Below, piece by piece: positions 34,069-45,704 of a DNA stretch of 64,000 nt. Positions within the stretch are counted from its first letter, which is position 1. Each line of letters begins with the position of its first letter. The position numbers and the translations under genes were made by a program. The stretch spans positions 1,098,001 to 1,162,000 of the forward strand of contig JAPDOI010000215.1 in NCBI GenBank assembly GCA_029168955.1. The letters run 5' to 3'. The stretch comes from Aplectana chamaeleonis (taxonomy: Eukaryota; Nematoda; Chromadorea; Rhabditida; Cosmocercidae). A model generated the notes under the pieces. That model ran no database searches. It was not told the DNA's origin and was given only the letters and a program-made list of their open reading frames with translations.

Positions 34069-34252
34069 TACTGTCGTTCTCTGGGCCAAATTCCGGTCCG
34101 CATTTGCGGACTACGGCTATTGCATCATGCAACACGTGAGAATCGTGCTTGGTCCCGGCACGATTCACTTTTGTCCCAGCACGATTGTCACGTGTAGCAT
34201 GATGAAACAGTCGTAGTCCGCAATCGCGGACCGGAATTTGGCTCAGAGAACG
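34069..34252. mobile_element. MITE with TTCTCTGGGCCAAATTCCGG ends
   Basis: GTTCTCTGGGCCAAATTCC at the left and GGAATTTGGCTCAGAGAAC at the right are inverted, extended by GTCCGCA/TGCGGAC. Another member with different internal sequence lies at 39665-39871. Confidence 0.75.
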
Positions 34253-34337
34253 AGAGTTGAGCATTGACTTGAATCCTTCACTAGCTAGATGATAACATTC
34301 ATACAACTTCGCAGAAATCAGAAATGTGAGGTCCGTG

Positions 34338-34613
34338 CGGGGTTGAGCAGGCCGTTGCGCCAATTTTCGGCGAAGCTACGACCCCCTCCCCGTTGACCTT
34401 AAGTTTTGAGAATTAAAAAAAATTTTTACGACCCCTACCGAGATAAAAATTCCTTAAGCTTTTTGAAAGTGTAGAAGTTGGAAAAAGTTCGTTTGTGGTA
34501 AAATTCGATCAAATCGTACAAGCCCCTCCCCGATTTTCGTTTTTTTTTCTCAGAAAATTTCAAATTATTTTACGACCCCCCGTTGCGCTGAGTCGCAACC
34601 CTGCTCAACCCTG
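34338..34613. mobile_element. hAT-like MITE, 276 bp, perfect TSD GGTCCGTG
   Basis: The ends are CGGGGTTGAGCAGG (first A mutated) and CCTGCTCAACCCTG. GGTCCGTG is repeated at 34330-34337 and 34614-34621. The interior carries GCCAATTTTCGGCGAAGC. Confidence 0.9.
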
Positions 34614-34621
34614 GGTCCGTG

Positions 34622-35267
34622 GGGATTTCAAGGAAAAATGTGAATCTGGATTGCTGGCCGCAAAATCAGGGTTCTGCACGAGGTTAGAAGAAGGCCAATT
34701 TTCCTAAGACCCCTCCCCCAAGAGCGCGACTTGGTCAATTTTTTGGTGATTTTCTCGGACCCTTCCCACATTTTGATTTGACCTGTTTTTTTGTTAACCC
34801 ATTCACGACCACGCCTTATTTTCGGTGACTGCACGTTCGGAGCGCGTGCAGTACTGCGCTACCGTATAACGTGTCCCACCGGTGAGACACCCGAGCTCGA
34901 ACGGCACGCCACCAAATATCGATTTTCGTTTTTCATGTTCAGAGTGGAGCTAACAATCATGTAAACATTGTGCCGAAATTTCCGCTCATGGAACCCTTTC
35001 TATCATGAAAAACAACTGCCTGAAGTCACGACAGAGTCAAGCGGGAATATTATTTTGCCACCACCGCTCCGGTGATATTCACAAGGAGATCCTTTGAATG
35101 TGATTCAGAAACCTGATATCTAATTTTAGATTGTGTCGCGTAGATTTGGTCGTGGTGGGTAGAAGAGTGAAAATTGAAGAAAATCGGTGTTCCGGGGTCA
35201 TGGTAGGTGTACCCATGGTGATGGCACGTTTCCAGGTGAACAAAACGAAATTCCAACTCGAGTTTTT
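34622..35267. other. Unassigned sequence
   Basis: No repeat boundary or exon was recognised. The minus-strand frame from LINE C continues to about 35050 (LETCHHHGYTYHDPG and beyond) but resembles no LINE domain I know. Confidence 0.3.
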
Positions 35268-35937
35268 TTCCTGATTTGAAGACGCTGTTATCGAACTCTA
35301 TGGTAGAGTTCGAGGAGGGGGCGCATTTTCCAGATATTTTCCTCAATACTTTCCACGCAGTTGTTCCGTCGGTTTTAAAATTCAACCTTTCAGTGAACTT
35401 CTCCGAACTGTCTTTCTTGTGCTTGTCCAGATCCTTTTTTGTCTCTTCATCCAGCTTAGCCACTTCAGGGTCCAAATGATTCTCAGCTCTCTTTTCATCT
35501 CTTGTCCTGATCTTCTGTGGAATCTCCCTGGTGACATTAGGGCAGAAACTTTTCACACGTCCTTCAGGTATGGCCGCTTTTGTAGCCTTCCGGATGGCGT
35601 CAGATATGTGACGCTCTTTCTGGTGCACATCAGGGCTGTGCGTAACTGAATTTTGTAATTTCGTAAATCGTAAATCGTAATTTTTGAAATTCCTCGTAAT
35701 TCGTAAATCGTAATTCGTAAATCGTAACTGATAATGAGTAATAAGCCCACACATGACCCAAACCTCATTCGATTTGGAAACACCGTAGCATTTCAATGAT
35801 GAGGTGTCTCCATATCGAAGGAGGTTGGAGGTTGGGTTTCATAGTGACATTTTTAGAGCAGCACTTGAATAAATATTCAGTACACACACGCGGGGTAGGA
35901 ACGACTTTAATAGACAAAATGGAAACTCTAAGTTTAT

Positions 35938-36430
35938 TTAAAGGCACTGTTCGGGATAAACTTCATCCTCGAATTTTTCATGACAAACGCTTCTCGTGGC
36001 TCTCAGAAGCAGAAGCAGAAAAAACGGGACGAAAAGCTACCCAGGAGCCGCAAAACGGCTTAGAAAAGTGGGCAAACCCCGCAGCTGTGGGCAAGTCTCG
36101 CCCCTTTCCGCCCCTCGGTGTGAACAAATGAACACTCGGGATCGTGAGATGAGCGATGGCTTCCGATCAGAAGCCCCGTTCTTCCCTTCATTCTCAACTT
36201 CTCTCTTTACTCAGGTCAGCTCGCATAAATTGGCTGCAAAAGACGGAAGTTACAAGCCTCGGACAACTCGTCCACCATGCCTCCCTAGCTCAATTTTTGA
36301 GGAACCATAACCCCATTCCCAGAAGGTTTTGTACAATTTTAGAAGCATCACTGGAATCAGAATGGGACCGGTTTCAAGATAGGCAAAAAAAAACAGAAAA
36401 TCGATTTTTATCGCGAACAGTGCCTTTAAG
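35938..36430. mobile_element. Nested MITE, TIR TTAAAGGCACTGTTCG
   Basis: TTTAAAGGCACTGTTCGGGA is mirrored by TCGCGAACAGTGCCTTTAA. Same end family as 20311-20723. Confidence 0.7.
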
Positions 36431-37125
36431 TACCACCACACCTGTGCCAGGTTTCGTACAACTTTTGAATACGAAAGCATAGGGAATTATCGCTCTAACA
36501 AACACAGTTCAGTTGAAGCCAAGGAGGGCAACACTGTGATGAGAAAAAATTTACGGTTGGATAGTTTTAGCCTTAACCTTTTAAGGAAGGATGCTTGGAT
36601 AAGGTGGCTATTTCAAAGGGGATATACATTTCCCTTCGAATATATACATTTACAAAACCACTTCTTGACGCAGAAAACGAGTCTGCTCTCTATATTTGTA
36701 AAGCGTTGCTCTGAACGGAGTTATAAGCGTTCCTCCCCATAAGCGTAAGTTTGTTGAGATGGAGATGGCGGAATGAGTGGTGAAGGTTGTTTAGGATTCT
36801 GAAATGCAAAAGGGTGAGGGCTCCCTCTAAATCTGCGCTTTCAAAAATAAGGTTCTTCATCTTCTTTTCTTTTGCGTTCAGAATTTGCTCCTCATTAGAA
36901 CATTTGAAAACTTCTTTGAAAAAGTAGGAGACTCTGCAGCCATTTCTTAGAAATATTTCAAACCAAATTTTGAAATTACGGATTACGGTAGAAATGAAAT
37001 TACGGCAGATTTGAATTCACGAAGTTCCACTTTTTTGTTTGTATCTTTTTAACAGCTAAAGATGAATGCGTGGGGAAGGTTGTTTTTGAAATCTCCGCAA
37101 AATTCTGCAACGAAGTGTAACTATA

Positions 37126-37505
37126 TTGGGTTCCAACCTTTACTCGCTCCATGAGCCAGCCAGGTCTTTGGAGCCGAGCCCCATATTTACTGTCTATTTA
37201 TGTGGGAATGGAATTGCTGTCCGCAGCTGCAGGCGACCGCTTTAGAAGTTTACAGAGAGCTAGAAGATAGTGGTGCCTGGACGAATATCAATCATGTCAG
37301 GACCTCGCGGTCACAGCATGATTCTGTTTGCAGTAAGTGTTGCAACAGCGGTTGTGCGGACCGAAATTTTGGTCCGATATAGACTGCAGCTCCACCAAAG
37401 GTCTGCGTTCCTGGTGTTCATCATGTGACAAGAGCATTCCATGGAAGTAAATAGCTGTGAGGCTACCGACCTGGCTCGGCTTGGGGCAAGGAAAGGTTGG
37501 AACCA
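37126..37505. mobile_element. Nested MITE, TIR GGTTCCAACCTTT
   Basis: GGTTCCAACCTTTACT at the left and AAGGAAAGGTTGGAACC at the right are inverted. Imperfect complementarity continues inward (GAGCCAGCCAGGTC with GACCTGGCTCGGC). Confidence 0.65.
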
Positions 37506-39010
37506 AATAATAAGTTTGGGTCCGTCAGAGTGAGAAGGGGAGCGATTGGTCATTCCTAAAGCTCGTTATCAACAATTATAGTTCTCCATGACTGACCTAC
37601 TGCTGACTTCTACCGGCCGGGCACGCACGGGTACGGGTTCACCGAAAATTAAAAATTTGAAGAGTAATCAAATATTAGGGGCGTGTCAAATTTGAAAGTG
37701 TTGAAGTTGTGTCGTATTGAAAGTGTTAAATTTATATTTGTACTAGACCGCCGATTGGAATTGCTCATTTAACCGCGTTTTAACGTTTTATTACGATTTG
37801 TTACGATTCGTTACGATTTTGGTCCCAAATTTCGTAAATCGTAAAAAAATTGCCAAAAACGCCCGTAATTCGTAAATCGTAAACCGTAATTCGTAATTAC
37901 GCACAGCCCTGGTGCACATCGCCATTCCATGGATACTCAGCTGCCTGGCGGAGCGCAACCTCTCTGAACAGGACCCAGTCAGCAAGGCCTAAATTGAGAT
38001 AAGAACGTTGACGAATACCAGTATAAGGGGCAAGAGAGTTTGAGAAATCAATATGGAGAAAGACGGGAATGTGGTCGCTGGAAAGAGTTGTGGAAGTGGA
38101 CCATGTGCAAGAACTAGAAAGATTGGATGAAACGAGGGAGATGTCCGGGCTAGAAGGTCGGCCGTAGGAAGGGAGACGAGTAGGCCGATCATCGTTGAGG
38201 ATAACCAGATCACACTCCTCAGCCCATTCCTTGACGTCTTCCCCTCTGGCGTCGGACGCAAGAGCAGAACAGAACGTGTGAGCATTGAAGTCACCTGCAA
38301 AGACAGCTGATGGGGAGAGAGAGCAGTCATGCAACTGCTTAAGAAGAGGTATGGGGTTGTAGGTTGGGGGACAAGAAGTGGTAGGAGGGATGCAAATATT
38401 AAATAGAGATAGTGGAGTTTTAAGAGGGAGGTGAACGGGAACGAAAAAAAGAGTACCGTCCTTAGGAACATTTGGAATTAGATGAGAAGGTAAGTTAGAA
38501 AGCACAAACGTAGAAACTCCGCCTCCAAGAGCTGTCCTTGGGATGTGATAGGCAGTGTAGCCTGGAATGTTTGGTTGGGGATAAGTGGTAGAGGGAGAGA
38601 GTTTAGTTTCTTAAACCATGATAACATCCGGATGATGAGTACGTGCGAAGAGTGAGAGTTCAGACAATTTGGTACGAAGGCCGTTAAGATTTATATGTAC
38701 AATAGAGAGGGGGCGGTTGGTGAATGAGGAATCAGAGTTGCTGGGGGCGGAGCACAGAACACAACGGAAGGATGAGTCGCGATGCCTCACAGAACTAAGA
38801 CCTGAACAGGAGAAGAGCACCCACCTTTGGCATCCAAAGCATTGGACGCTTGTTCCATTCCAGTTGACTTTCTTGTTGCAGGTGGCACACTGATACTTCT
38901 GCACAGGTCCAGGATTCCTCTCGACGCCAGCCCTTTGTAGTAGAATCTTCAGGAGAGCTGGGGCCAGCCAGCGACTCTCCCATGACAAAAACCCTCTCGG
39001 TGGAGGGAGT

Positions 39011-39083
39011 GATGTCGGTTTGCACGAAGGTGATGTTTTTTCCTCCACACTGCCACGGCACGAACGTACGACATCTCGGCAGC
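39011..39083 (-). ncRNA. HDV-like ribozyme, copy C
   Basis: Same fold as copies A and B. P2' reads GACATC instead of GACGTC, turning a U-G pair into U-A. P4' reads CCTTC, keeping pairing through a G-U. The P4 loop differs and the GCAAAC segment is unchanged. Confidence 0.65.
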
Positions 39084-39664
39084 AGGATACCATTATGTTT
39101 CATTAAAAAGGTGATTGATATCATAGTTAGCCCGCTTGCATACATTTTCAACCTGAGTTTTATGCGTGGAGACGTTCCGCGTAGATGGCGTACTTCCTTT
39201 GTTGGGCCGGGATCATACTTCCCGCGACCAGCGACAATGCACATCAGGCATATCGATTTTCAGTCGATATGGATGGTAAACATTGCGTTGCGTCGCTGGA
39301 AATATGATTCCGGCCTTACTCCTATACCAAAAAAGAAGAAGCCGTTTTCTGATCCCAACAATTGCCGGCCTGTCAGTATGACATCTATTTTTGCAAGGCT
39401 CTTTGGAAAAGAATTGAAGAAAAAAATTATGGCTCATCTAGAAAAGCACTCCATCATCTCGGAGCACCAGCATGGTTTCCAAAAAGGAGAAATCCACAAT
39501 TTCGGCGATGCTGTAGTCGCTTGACGACTGGAATCGTGCGCTGGCCAAGAATATTGGTGTAGATGTTGTTTATCTCGATTTTTCCCGGGCGTTCGACAGA
39601 GTTTCCCATCGTAAATCAGTAAACAAACTAGAAACAATGGGTATTCATCCGCGTGTACTGCGCT

Positions 39665-39871
39665 TCTCTGGGCCAAATTCCGGTCCGCAATTGCGTCTCG
39701 ACTTGCGGCCGCACGCGCTTGAGTCATTCGGGTTTCCAGCGCCAAAGCCGATTCGATATGGCTTTTTTATACAGGCTGCGGAGCTGGAAACCCTTCCGAC
39801 TCGAAAGCGCGCGGCCGCAAAGCGTGTCGAGATACGACTGCAGACCGGAATTCGGCCCAGAGAAGCACTGT
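39665..39871. mobile_element. MITE inside the CR1-like LINE (CTTCTCTGGGCC ends)
   Basis: CTTCTCTGGGCCAAATTCC and GGAATTCGGCCCAGAGAAG are inverted. ACTG flanks both sides. Removing it rejoins the CR1 frame around WIRAFL. Confidence 0.7.
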
Positions 39872-40419
39872 AGTGGCTTGGATTCGTGCTTTTCTAACGG
39901 GCAGTACTTTCAGATTTCGGCTTAACAGTACGTTCTCCTCTTCCCTGACCGTCCTTAGTGGTTTTCCCCAGAGTGGAGTGCTTTCACCTATTCTCTTAAA
40001 AATTTATACGTATGAACTTCCCTCGCTTATATCCTTGAACAACTTTGGCTGTTCGGCATCCGCTGATAACTTTAAATTGTATAATCCTATTTTGACCATG
40101 GGTGATTCGGAGTATTTGCAGAAAGCTCTAAATGATGTACCCAAATGGCCGAATGAATGGAAATTGTCTCTTTCCAGTGAAAAACTAAACTTATGAAGCG
40201 TGCTAAGAAAAAAGTTAGTACCTTCTATACAATTGACGGTATGCAGTTGAGCGAGGTCAGCGAGATTAAGGACCTTGGTTTTCTTATCAAGGGTGATCTT
40301 AATTTCGATGATCACTGCCTCCAGGTCGCGTCCATGGCTAAAAGGATGATGCACAGCGCGTTTAGGGCACTTTCAACTACCAATGCAAATGTCCTAACTG
40401 GAAGTATAAGACGTACATA

Positions 40420-42455
40420 TGATCTAGTTCCGCAATAGCGTTCAGTCCGCAAAGTCTCACTATCACAATCGTGGAAGCGAAGCGGTTGTTTTGAGAATGA
40501 TTTCTTCATCAAATCGGGAAAGGAGGCTGCAACTGCTCTCGGAAATAATTGTTTCACAACTCAGGCTAAGAGAGGGAAACAGAATCGAGTGACTGTAAGA
40601 GAGATCTGTAAGTTGCCACTCATGAATGAAGCAGAAGCAGTGACGCCCGCGCAGATTGAAAAGGTGGTAAGAGAGATGCGCAACTCGAAGGCTGTAGGGC
40701 CGGATGGCATTAGTCCAGCGGTCTTGAAGAAACTGCCGACTGAGATTATGCCAATCCTGGCTGACGTCATCAACACATCCTTTCGCACGTGCATCCTACC
40801 CCAAGACTGGAAAATGGCAAGCGCCATTCCGTTGCCCAAGCCAGGTAAATCGCCCTCAACGGCTAAGGGATACAGGCCAATAAGTCTTTTATTACCAACT
40901 GTCAAGGTCGCTGAGAAACTGGTCGTGAAAGAGCTTGCCGAGCATAATAACAAACAGCAGCACCAACATGGTTTCCGCAAAGTTCACTCCACTACCACGG
41001 CGCTGCTGGAGATTGCGAGCTATGTCTTGGATGGCTTCAACGCCTATAAACCTCAACGCACTGTTGGTGTAGCCCTGGACCTCACGAAAGCTTTTGATTC
41101 TGTCAACTCGGGCATACTGTCTGAGAAGCTTTTGAGGTCCACCATCCCGCCTTGGCAGAAACGATGGATAACCGCACTCATCAAAGGGCGCCGAGCAAAT
41201 GTACTGTTCCAGGGACATGTCTCTAATAGCGTCCCTATCGCTGCCGGTGTCCCTCAAGGAGGAGTCATATCGCCTGCTCTGTTCAGCCTTTACCTTGAAG
41301 ATTTGCCCGTCCCCCCAAGTGACATTAAAGTCGTTGCGTACGCGGATGACATCACCATCTTGGGCCGGGACAGAGACATTAATGTAGCTGCACGCAAGAT
41401 CAATAGCTACCTCATCGTTCTGGAGCTTCCTCGATGATATGATGCTCACTGTCTCTGCCGCTAAATAATCTGTATCAGTTTTCTCCACTGACCCTAAGGA
41501 ACACTGCACTCACCCCAATGTGAATTGGGAAGACGCTCGTCTGCCTGCCGCACGTTTCCCTAAGCTGCTCGGCCTAGTATTGGATCCTTCGTTGAGGTTC
41601 CACGAGAATACTGAGCAGAAACAGGCTACAGTGAAAGCAAAGCTCAACGTCCTACGAGCTCTGGGAGGAACGTCGTGGGGAAGTAGCAAGGAGACAATTT
41701 TGACCACGTACAAGGCAATCTCGCAGCCGGCATTGGAGTACGCTGCACCGGTATGGCAGCACATGATATCGGATTCATCGTGGACAAAGATGCAGCGAGT
41801 CCAAAGTGCTGCTCTTCGGATTGCCACAGGGTGTGCTAAAAGCACCCCAGTGGAACATCTTCATGCTGAAGTAAGGATCATGAATCCCGTGAGAGAGAGA
41901 CATATCAGAAGGCCTTTTGCAAATGCTCCCGAGAAAGTCAATATACAAAGATGGACAGACTCCCAACTGGATCGTCTGCGTCTTTTACGTGCGGAGCACA
42001 CCAAGTTCGTCAGGGATCACTTGAGTAGGTAGCCGTCAATCCCATATTGGAGGTCGTACCACCTGTAGTCAGCAACACCGAGATGGAACTTGGTAGGCGG
42101 GCTAGAAGTACCCTTGCCTCGTTACGCTGCGGTCATTCCCCGATGCTGATGTCATACTTGCACAAGATCGATCGCAGTAAGCCTGACGAGTGCCCGGACT
42201 GTGGTAGCCGTGGCCACACAACTTAGCACCTATTTGATTGCCCAAAGAGGCCGACCACTCTGACAACAATGGATTTGTGGACGAATCCGGTTTCAGTCGC
42301 CCGTTTCTTGAACCTTTGACTAAAACCTTCCTGCGGCTGCAAAGAAGAAGAGAAGAAGAAGATTTCTTCATTTTCATAGTTGAATTTTCAAAAACAACCG
42401 CTTCGCTTCTACGATTGTGATAATGAGGACTGAATGCCATTGCGGAACTGAACTA
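40420..42455. mobile_element. TA-flanked TIR element hosting LINE copy D
   Basis: The arms of about 75 bp (AGTTCCGCAAT, TTCAGTCC, TATCACAATCGT, GAAGCGAAGCGGTTGTTTT) are inverted at 40426-40493 and 42382-42450. Removing the element and one TA rejoins the CR1 frame as KTYIRPRMDYG. Confidence 0.75.
40510..42360 (+). mobile_element. Ingi/Vingi-like LINE, copy D: 5'-truncated, RT half
   Basis: It is flanked by perfect GATTTCTTCAT (40499-40509 and 42361-42371) and ends in AAGAAGAAGAGAAGAAGAA. It begins in the linker at KSGKEAATALG and continues with GPDGISPAVLKKLPTE, LPKPGKSPS, HQHGFRKVHSTTTALLE, VPQGGVISPALF and VVAYADDITIL. It is open for about 280 codons, then damaged (41437, 42030 and later), ending DECPDCGSRGH and a TGC(AAG)n tail. 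It represents a subfamily diverged from A and B. Confidence 0.9.
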
Positions 42456-42743
42456 TACGTCCACGTATGGATTATGGTACGGTGGTCTTAAATCCATACG
42501 AAAAGGGATCCATCGATGCGCTAGAGAAATTCCAGAATAATTTTGCACGTAGAGTTTTCTTCGGGGCATCATCGTTTCAGACTAATCGCAACCTGTGTCA
42601 TGTCACCAGAAACGCTAAATTGGGCCTAACCACTCTAGAGCACAAGAGTCCTGTCAGGAGAAGATTTGATATGATAATGATGTATAAGATCATTCATGGG
42701 AGTGCTGGTATCAAGGCTAGCCGGTTGTTCAACCTGAGAAGTA

Positions 42744-42879
42744 TGGTATACTTTTGCGACACACGGTCGCGTCGCTCTGCACAGCGACAGCGACCGCCTC
42801 CCGCCCTCTAAATCTGCGCTGTCGCAGTGCACTGCACAGCGACAGCGACAGTGGTAGCGACAGGCTATGGCACATTTGG
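42744..42879. mobile_element. TA-MITE (TGGTATACTTT) copy 2, truncated
   Basis: Near-identical to 1015-1150, with TA at 42742-42743 on the left. The right TIR is missing. It ends the CR1-like LINE fragment. Confidence 0.8.
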
Positions 42880-44088
42880 AGTACAGTTACGGAGCTTCGG
42901 GAGCGAAAAATATTTTGGCACAGGAGCACGTTTTCCTCCCGTCCCTTTAATCGTTGCAGGTTTTGCTATGCCAACCGCGACCTGCTCGTGCATAATTAAT
43001 GTTTTTGGGTAAATGGCAAATCTTTGAATTAAAAACATACCTCGATTTTGTACTAAAGATTGAAACTCCGTGTGGACGAAATTCTCGCGCGCGTTCTAAA
43101 TTTCTCACACTCCGGGGTTCCAACCCCTGGCTTAAAATCGGGGAAACCTCCGCACGAATGCGATCTGAATACCGCATTCAGCTCAGGGCAAACGCGACTG
43201 TACCTCAGAAGCCGATTTCGTTTATGCATACTTATACAACAAAATGACGTATGCAGACGCTTCAGAGAAATGCTTGGGGCTACTTTCTCTGAACTTTGGA
43301 GAGCAAAAATGTATTTGGCCTAAACAAACGTACATACTGGAGAGGGGTGTTAAAAAAGAATTCGCATCCACATCAACATTTTCCACTGTCGGGATTTTTG
43401 CTCCAAGGGGTTGAAACTCGGCGTGGACCAAATTTTGACGTGGGTACGGAATTTTTCTCCCTTTCCCCCTCTATTATGCGTATTTCAGCCTACTCCAAAC
43501 TCCCACACAACCCAAGGGTGTGGCAGTACAAGCCCGTATGTCTCACAAAATACGGTAACCATGAAATTTTGTAAATGATTACGCACGCCGAATAACCCCC
43601 GAATAGAAACTTTGAATGAAATCTGGTACTTTGCCCCAAATTCCATATACCCACCGTAAAGTAAAATTTCATGACGGCCTCTGCAGAAACAGCTGTTCTC
43701 GCGCTGCAATCTCATTATCAAAGAGCGACTACTGCTACCTTACTTCAGCTCACCAGGTGGTTTGGAAAAAATTCCTTTTTTTTCTCCGAAAAAAATTACG
43801 ACCACCTCCCTCCCCCAAAATTTCATTTTCCATTAAAAAATTGCAATTTTTTCGACATTCCGTTGCTCCAATTCACAGCACTGCTAAACCCTGGGTGGAT
43901 GAAGTGTATGCTTCGCTATTGGTGCTCGGTACCCCCGGCGTTGCTAAGCGCCGGTGAAACCGTAAAAGCATCGCAACTTCCTTGGAAGAATCTATTTCTC
44001 TCTTGTCGTTGTCAATTGCTCGGATGGTTATGTGCGAGCCAAAAACCGCCGGACATAAATAACCGCAAATGGATGGATCAAAACACAC
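42880..44088. other. Unassigned sequence with one MITE right-end scrap
   Basis: ACTGCTAAACCCTG near 43880 resembles a decayed hAT-like right end. No convincing exon was found; frames around 43.3-43.7 kb are open on both strands but show no family signature. Confidence 0.35.
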
Positions 44089-44208
44089 CCTCAACACGGC
44101 ACCCAGCGATTCTTCGGCGTATGTTCGAGTATCTTGATCAACATGATTAATCATCCTGAATATTATTTCCACAGACTTTGTGAGAAGGTCGCCATAACGA
44201 CGGTCAGC
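44089..44208 (-). CDS. Candidate HEAT-repeat exon (huntingtin-like?)
   Basis: On the minus strand the acceptor TATTTTTTCAG is followed by exactly 40 codons in phase 0 and then a donor AGG, GTGTGT. The peptide includes DLLTKSVEIIFRMINHVDQD and TRTYAEESLGAVLR: two amphipathic helices with the D-x-D-x-R...A-E-x-L pattern of a HEAT repeat. The pattern resembles the first HEAT units of huntingtin, but HEAT repeats are too degenerate to name the protein from 40 residues. A LINE fragment lies just upstream (44283), in what would be the preceding intron. No second exon was found, so this may be a live exon or a relic. Confidence 0.4.
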
Positions 44209-44282
44209 CTGAAAAAATACGGAAACATCAGCTAAAATGAACTCTAAACGATTGCCTGCCATTCATTAGACATCATATCCTT

Positions 44283-44818
44283 AAACGGACATTGAAAACG
44301 GTTACCCTGCGGAAATTAGAGCGGACTACGGTCTTCTGTCGTCCGGCCCCCAATCAAGAAACATACGCATGCCGCTCAATGCTTCCCTGTCTGCTGTCGA
44401 TCAACAACGCTGGGCTACATCCGAGCTCTCCCGCAGAAGACTCCAGATGGCTGAGCATACGCGCTTTGTGGCAGAGTACCTGTCTGATGCTCAGCCCAAC
44501 TCAATTTATGGCGGCGTACCCCCACGAGTCGACGACAGCGAAGCCGATCTACCGAGACGCACCCGAACAATCCTCGCTGGTCTGCGGTGCGGTCACTCCA
44601 CATATCTAAAGGCCTACGCCCATCGGATTGATCAGTCAGTCCCTGATAGATGCCCTGATTGTGAATGTGCTGGACATGATTCATTGCATCTATTTTCATG
44701 TCCCGCCAGACCTACAATGTTATCTGCTCGAGATCTATGGTACAGACCGTGTGAAGTGGCTAACTTCCTACGCCTCTGATGCGATGCTCTGTTCATGGCT
44801 GACAAGAAGAAGAAGAAG
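44283..44818 (+). mobile_element. Ingi/Vingi-like LINE 3' fragment, copy H (divergent subfamily)
   Basis: The frame at 44369-44779 ends ...RCPDCECAGHDSLHLFSCPA and RDLWYRPCEVANFLRL, with stop and an (AAG)n-containing tail. It aligns residue for residue with the C-terminus of copies A and B (CPDCG--GHD-AHLF-C; VAQFLRL) but is much diverged. 5'-truncated; TSD not identified. Confidence 0.75.
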
Positions 44819-44993
44819 AGCGGATGATTTGCTCATCTCTGCAAGGTCAAGCAGACCATTCCTCGATGCAGCTAAGACCCTCCCCTCTTGATAACAAAAA
44901 CTTACGGAAATGTCGAAAATGTTCACATCTCCATAGGTTGGAAATTTCGAGCTGTGCAACTGAATTTTCAAAACACTGAAACCCTAGGTTTTG

Positions 44994-45326
44994 CAGGGTC
45001 AAGCGGGGCGTTGCGTAAACTTTCAAAATCGGAGCGACCCCTCCCCACCCCCCCCAAAGCGCGGATCCAGAACAGTTTACATTTGATTACTAAGACTGCA
45101 AAACACTGAAAATCCGTTCAGTAGTCGGGCTCACGCGTCTAAACCTGAGCAATGCTACGCTCCTTCCGTTTCGTGACCAAAAATACGAAGAATCTTTGGG
45201 ATATCTTCACCATATTTTCATTTTTGATCCGAAATTCTAGCGATCCCCCTAACCTTCATTTTCGAGCCAAAATTCTTGCTACCCCCCACCTCCCGTTGCG
45301 AAATCTCGCGGCTCCGCTTGACCATG
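44994..45326. mobile_element. hAT-like MITE, 333 bp, perfect TSD AGGTTTTG
   Basis: CAGGGTCAAGCGGGGCG at the left, CCGCTTGACCATG at the right (CCCTG mutated). AGGTTTTG is repeated at 44986-44993 and 45327-45334. Same TIR family as 3294 and 18063. Confidence 0.88.
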
Positions 45327-45334
45327 AGGTTTTG

Positions 45335-45704
45335 CGTAGTTCCTACGGCAAATGTTGCTCAGTTTCAGTCGGGACTACGGCTCGAAGTGGGGTTTGGAGC
45401 TCCACAGGAAGAGTCTGAGCTGTGCCAGGAAATCAAGTGACCCCTTCTGAATTTCTTCATTCAATTTCACAAAAAGAAGCAGACCAAGTCACGTTCCTGG
45501 GGGTGACTGAGAAAATCGCCAAAAATAACCAAACTACACCCTGGGAGGTCAGAGAAAATCGTCAAAAATTTGACCAGATCATGACCCAACGGGAGGGTCG
45601 GAGTAAAATTGGCCTTCTCCACGCCTCGTGCTGTACCGTGATCTCGTAGCTCCGCTGAAGTCCTACGCAACCGCCCACGTGACCCTTAGCGCTTTACAGG
45701 GGCG
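45335..45704. other. Unassigned sequence
   Basis: No recognised feature. Confidence 0.3.

Larger units (their letters stand above)
35631..37911. mobile_element. hAT-like element, 2281 bp, perfect TSD GTGCACAT
   Basis: The TIR is CAGGGCTGTGCGTAA and the right end TTACGCACAGCCCTG. GTGCACAT is duplicated at 35623-35630 and 37912-37919. The subterminal repeats are TCGTAAATCGTAATT. The interior holds two further MITEs and no recognisable transposase. Confidence 0.9.
35268..39083 (-). mobile_element. Ingi/Vingi-like LINE, copy C: 5' half only
   Basis: It starts at the canonical 5' base (39083) and runs through the ribozyme, GVERNPGP (38905-38928), PHD finger and APE domain to the linker before the RT. 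It stops after FDNSVFKSGK at about 35270, where an A-run replaces the expected continuation. A premature stop replaces the Gln before the APE glutamate (38611-38613). It is split by a 2.28-kb hAT element at 35631-37911. Intact 5' end with missing 3' half is the reverse of normal LINE truncation. No TSD was found. It abuts a CR1-like LINE at 39084. Confidence 0.85.
39084..42741 (+). mobile_element. CR1-like LINE fragment, interrupted
   Basis: The coding pieces are 39084-39664, 39872-40417 and 42458-42741. Recognisable RT motifs are LTPIPKKKKPFSDPNNCRPV, EKHSIISEHQHGFQKG, VVYLDFSRAFDRVSHRK, then after the first insertion SGFPQSGVLSPIL, then after the second RPRMDYGTVVLNPYEK and RRRFDMIMMYKIIHG. 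This is the order of CR1/L2-type polymerases. The YADD position reads ASADN, so it is inactive, and frameshifts occur near 39520 and 40195. The 5' part is replaced by LINE C. Confidence 0.8.

Noticed and set aside
35268..42360. Single LINE insertion with twin-priming inversion (C plus D)
   Set aside because: Copy D has its own 11-bp TSD inside another TIR element, and CR1 sequence separates the halves; kept only as a coincidence of breakpoints.
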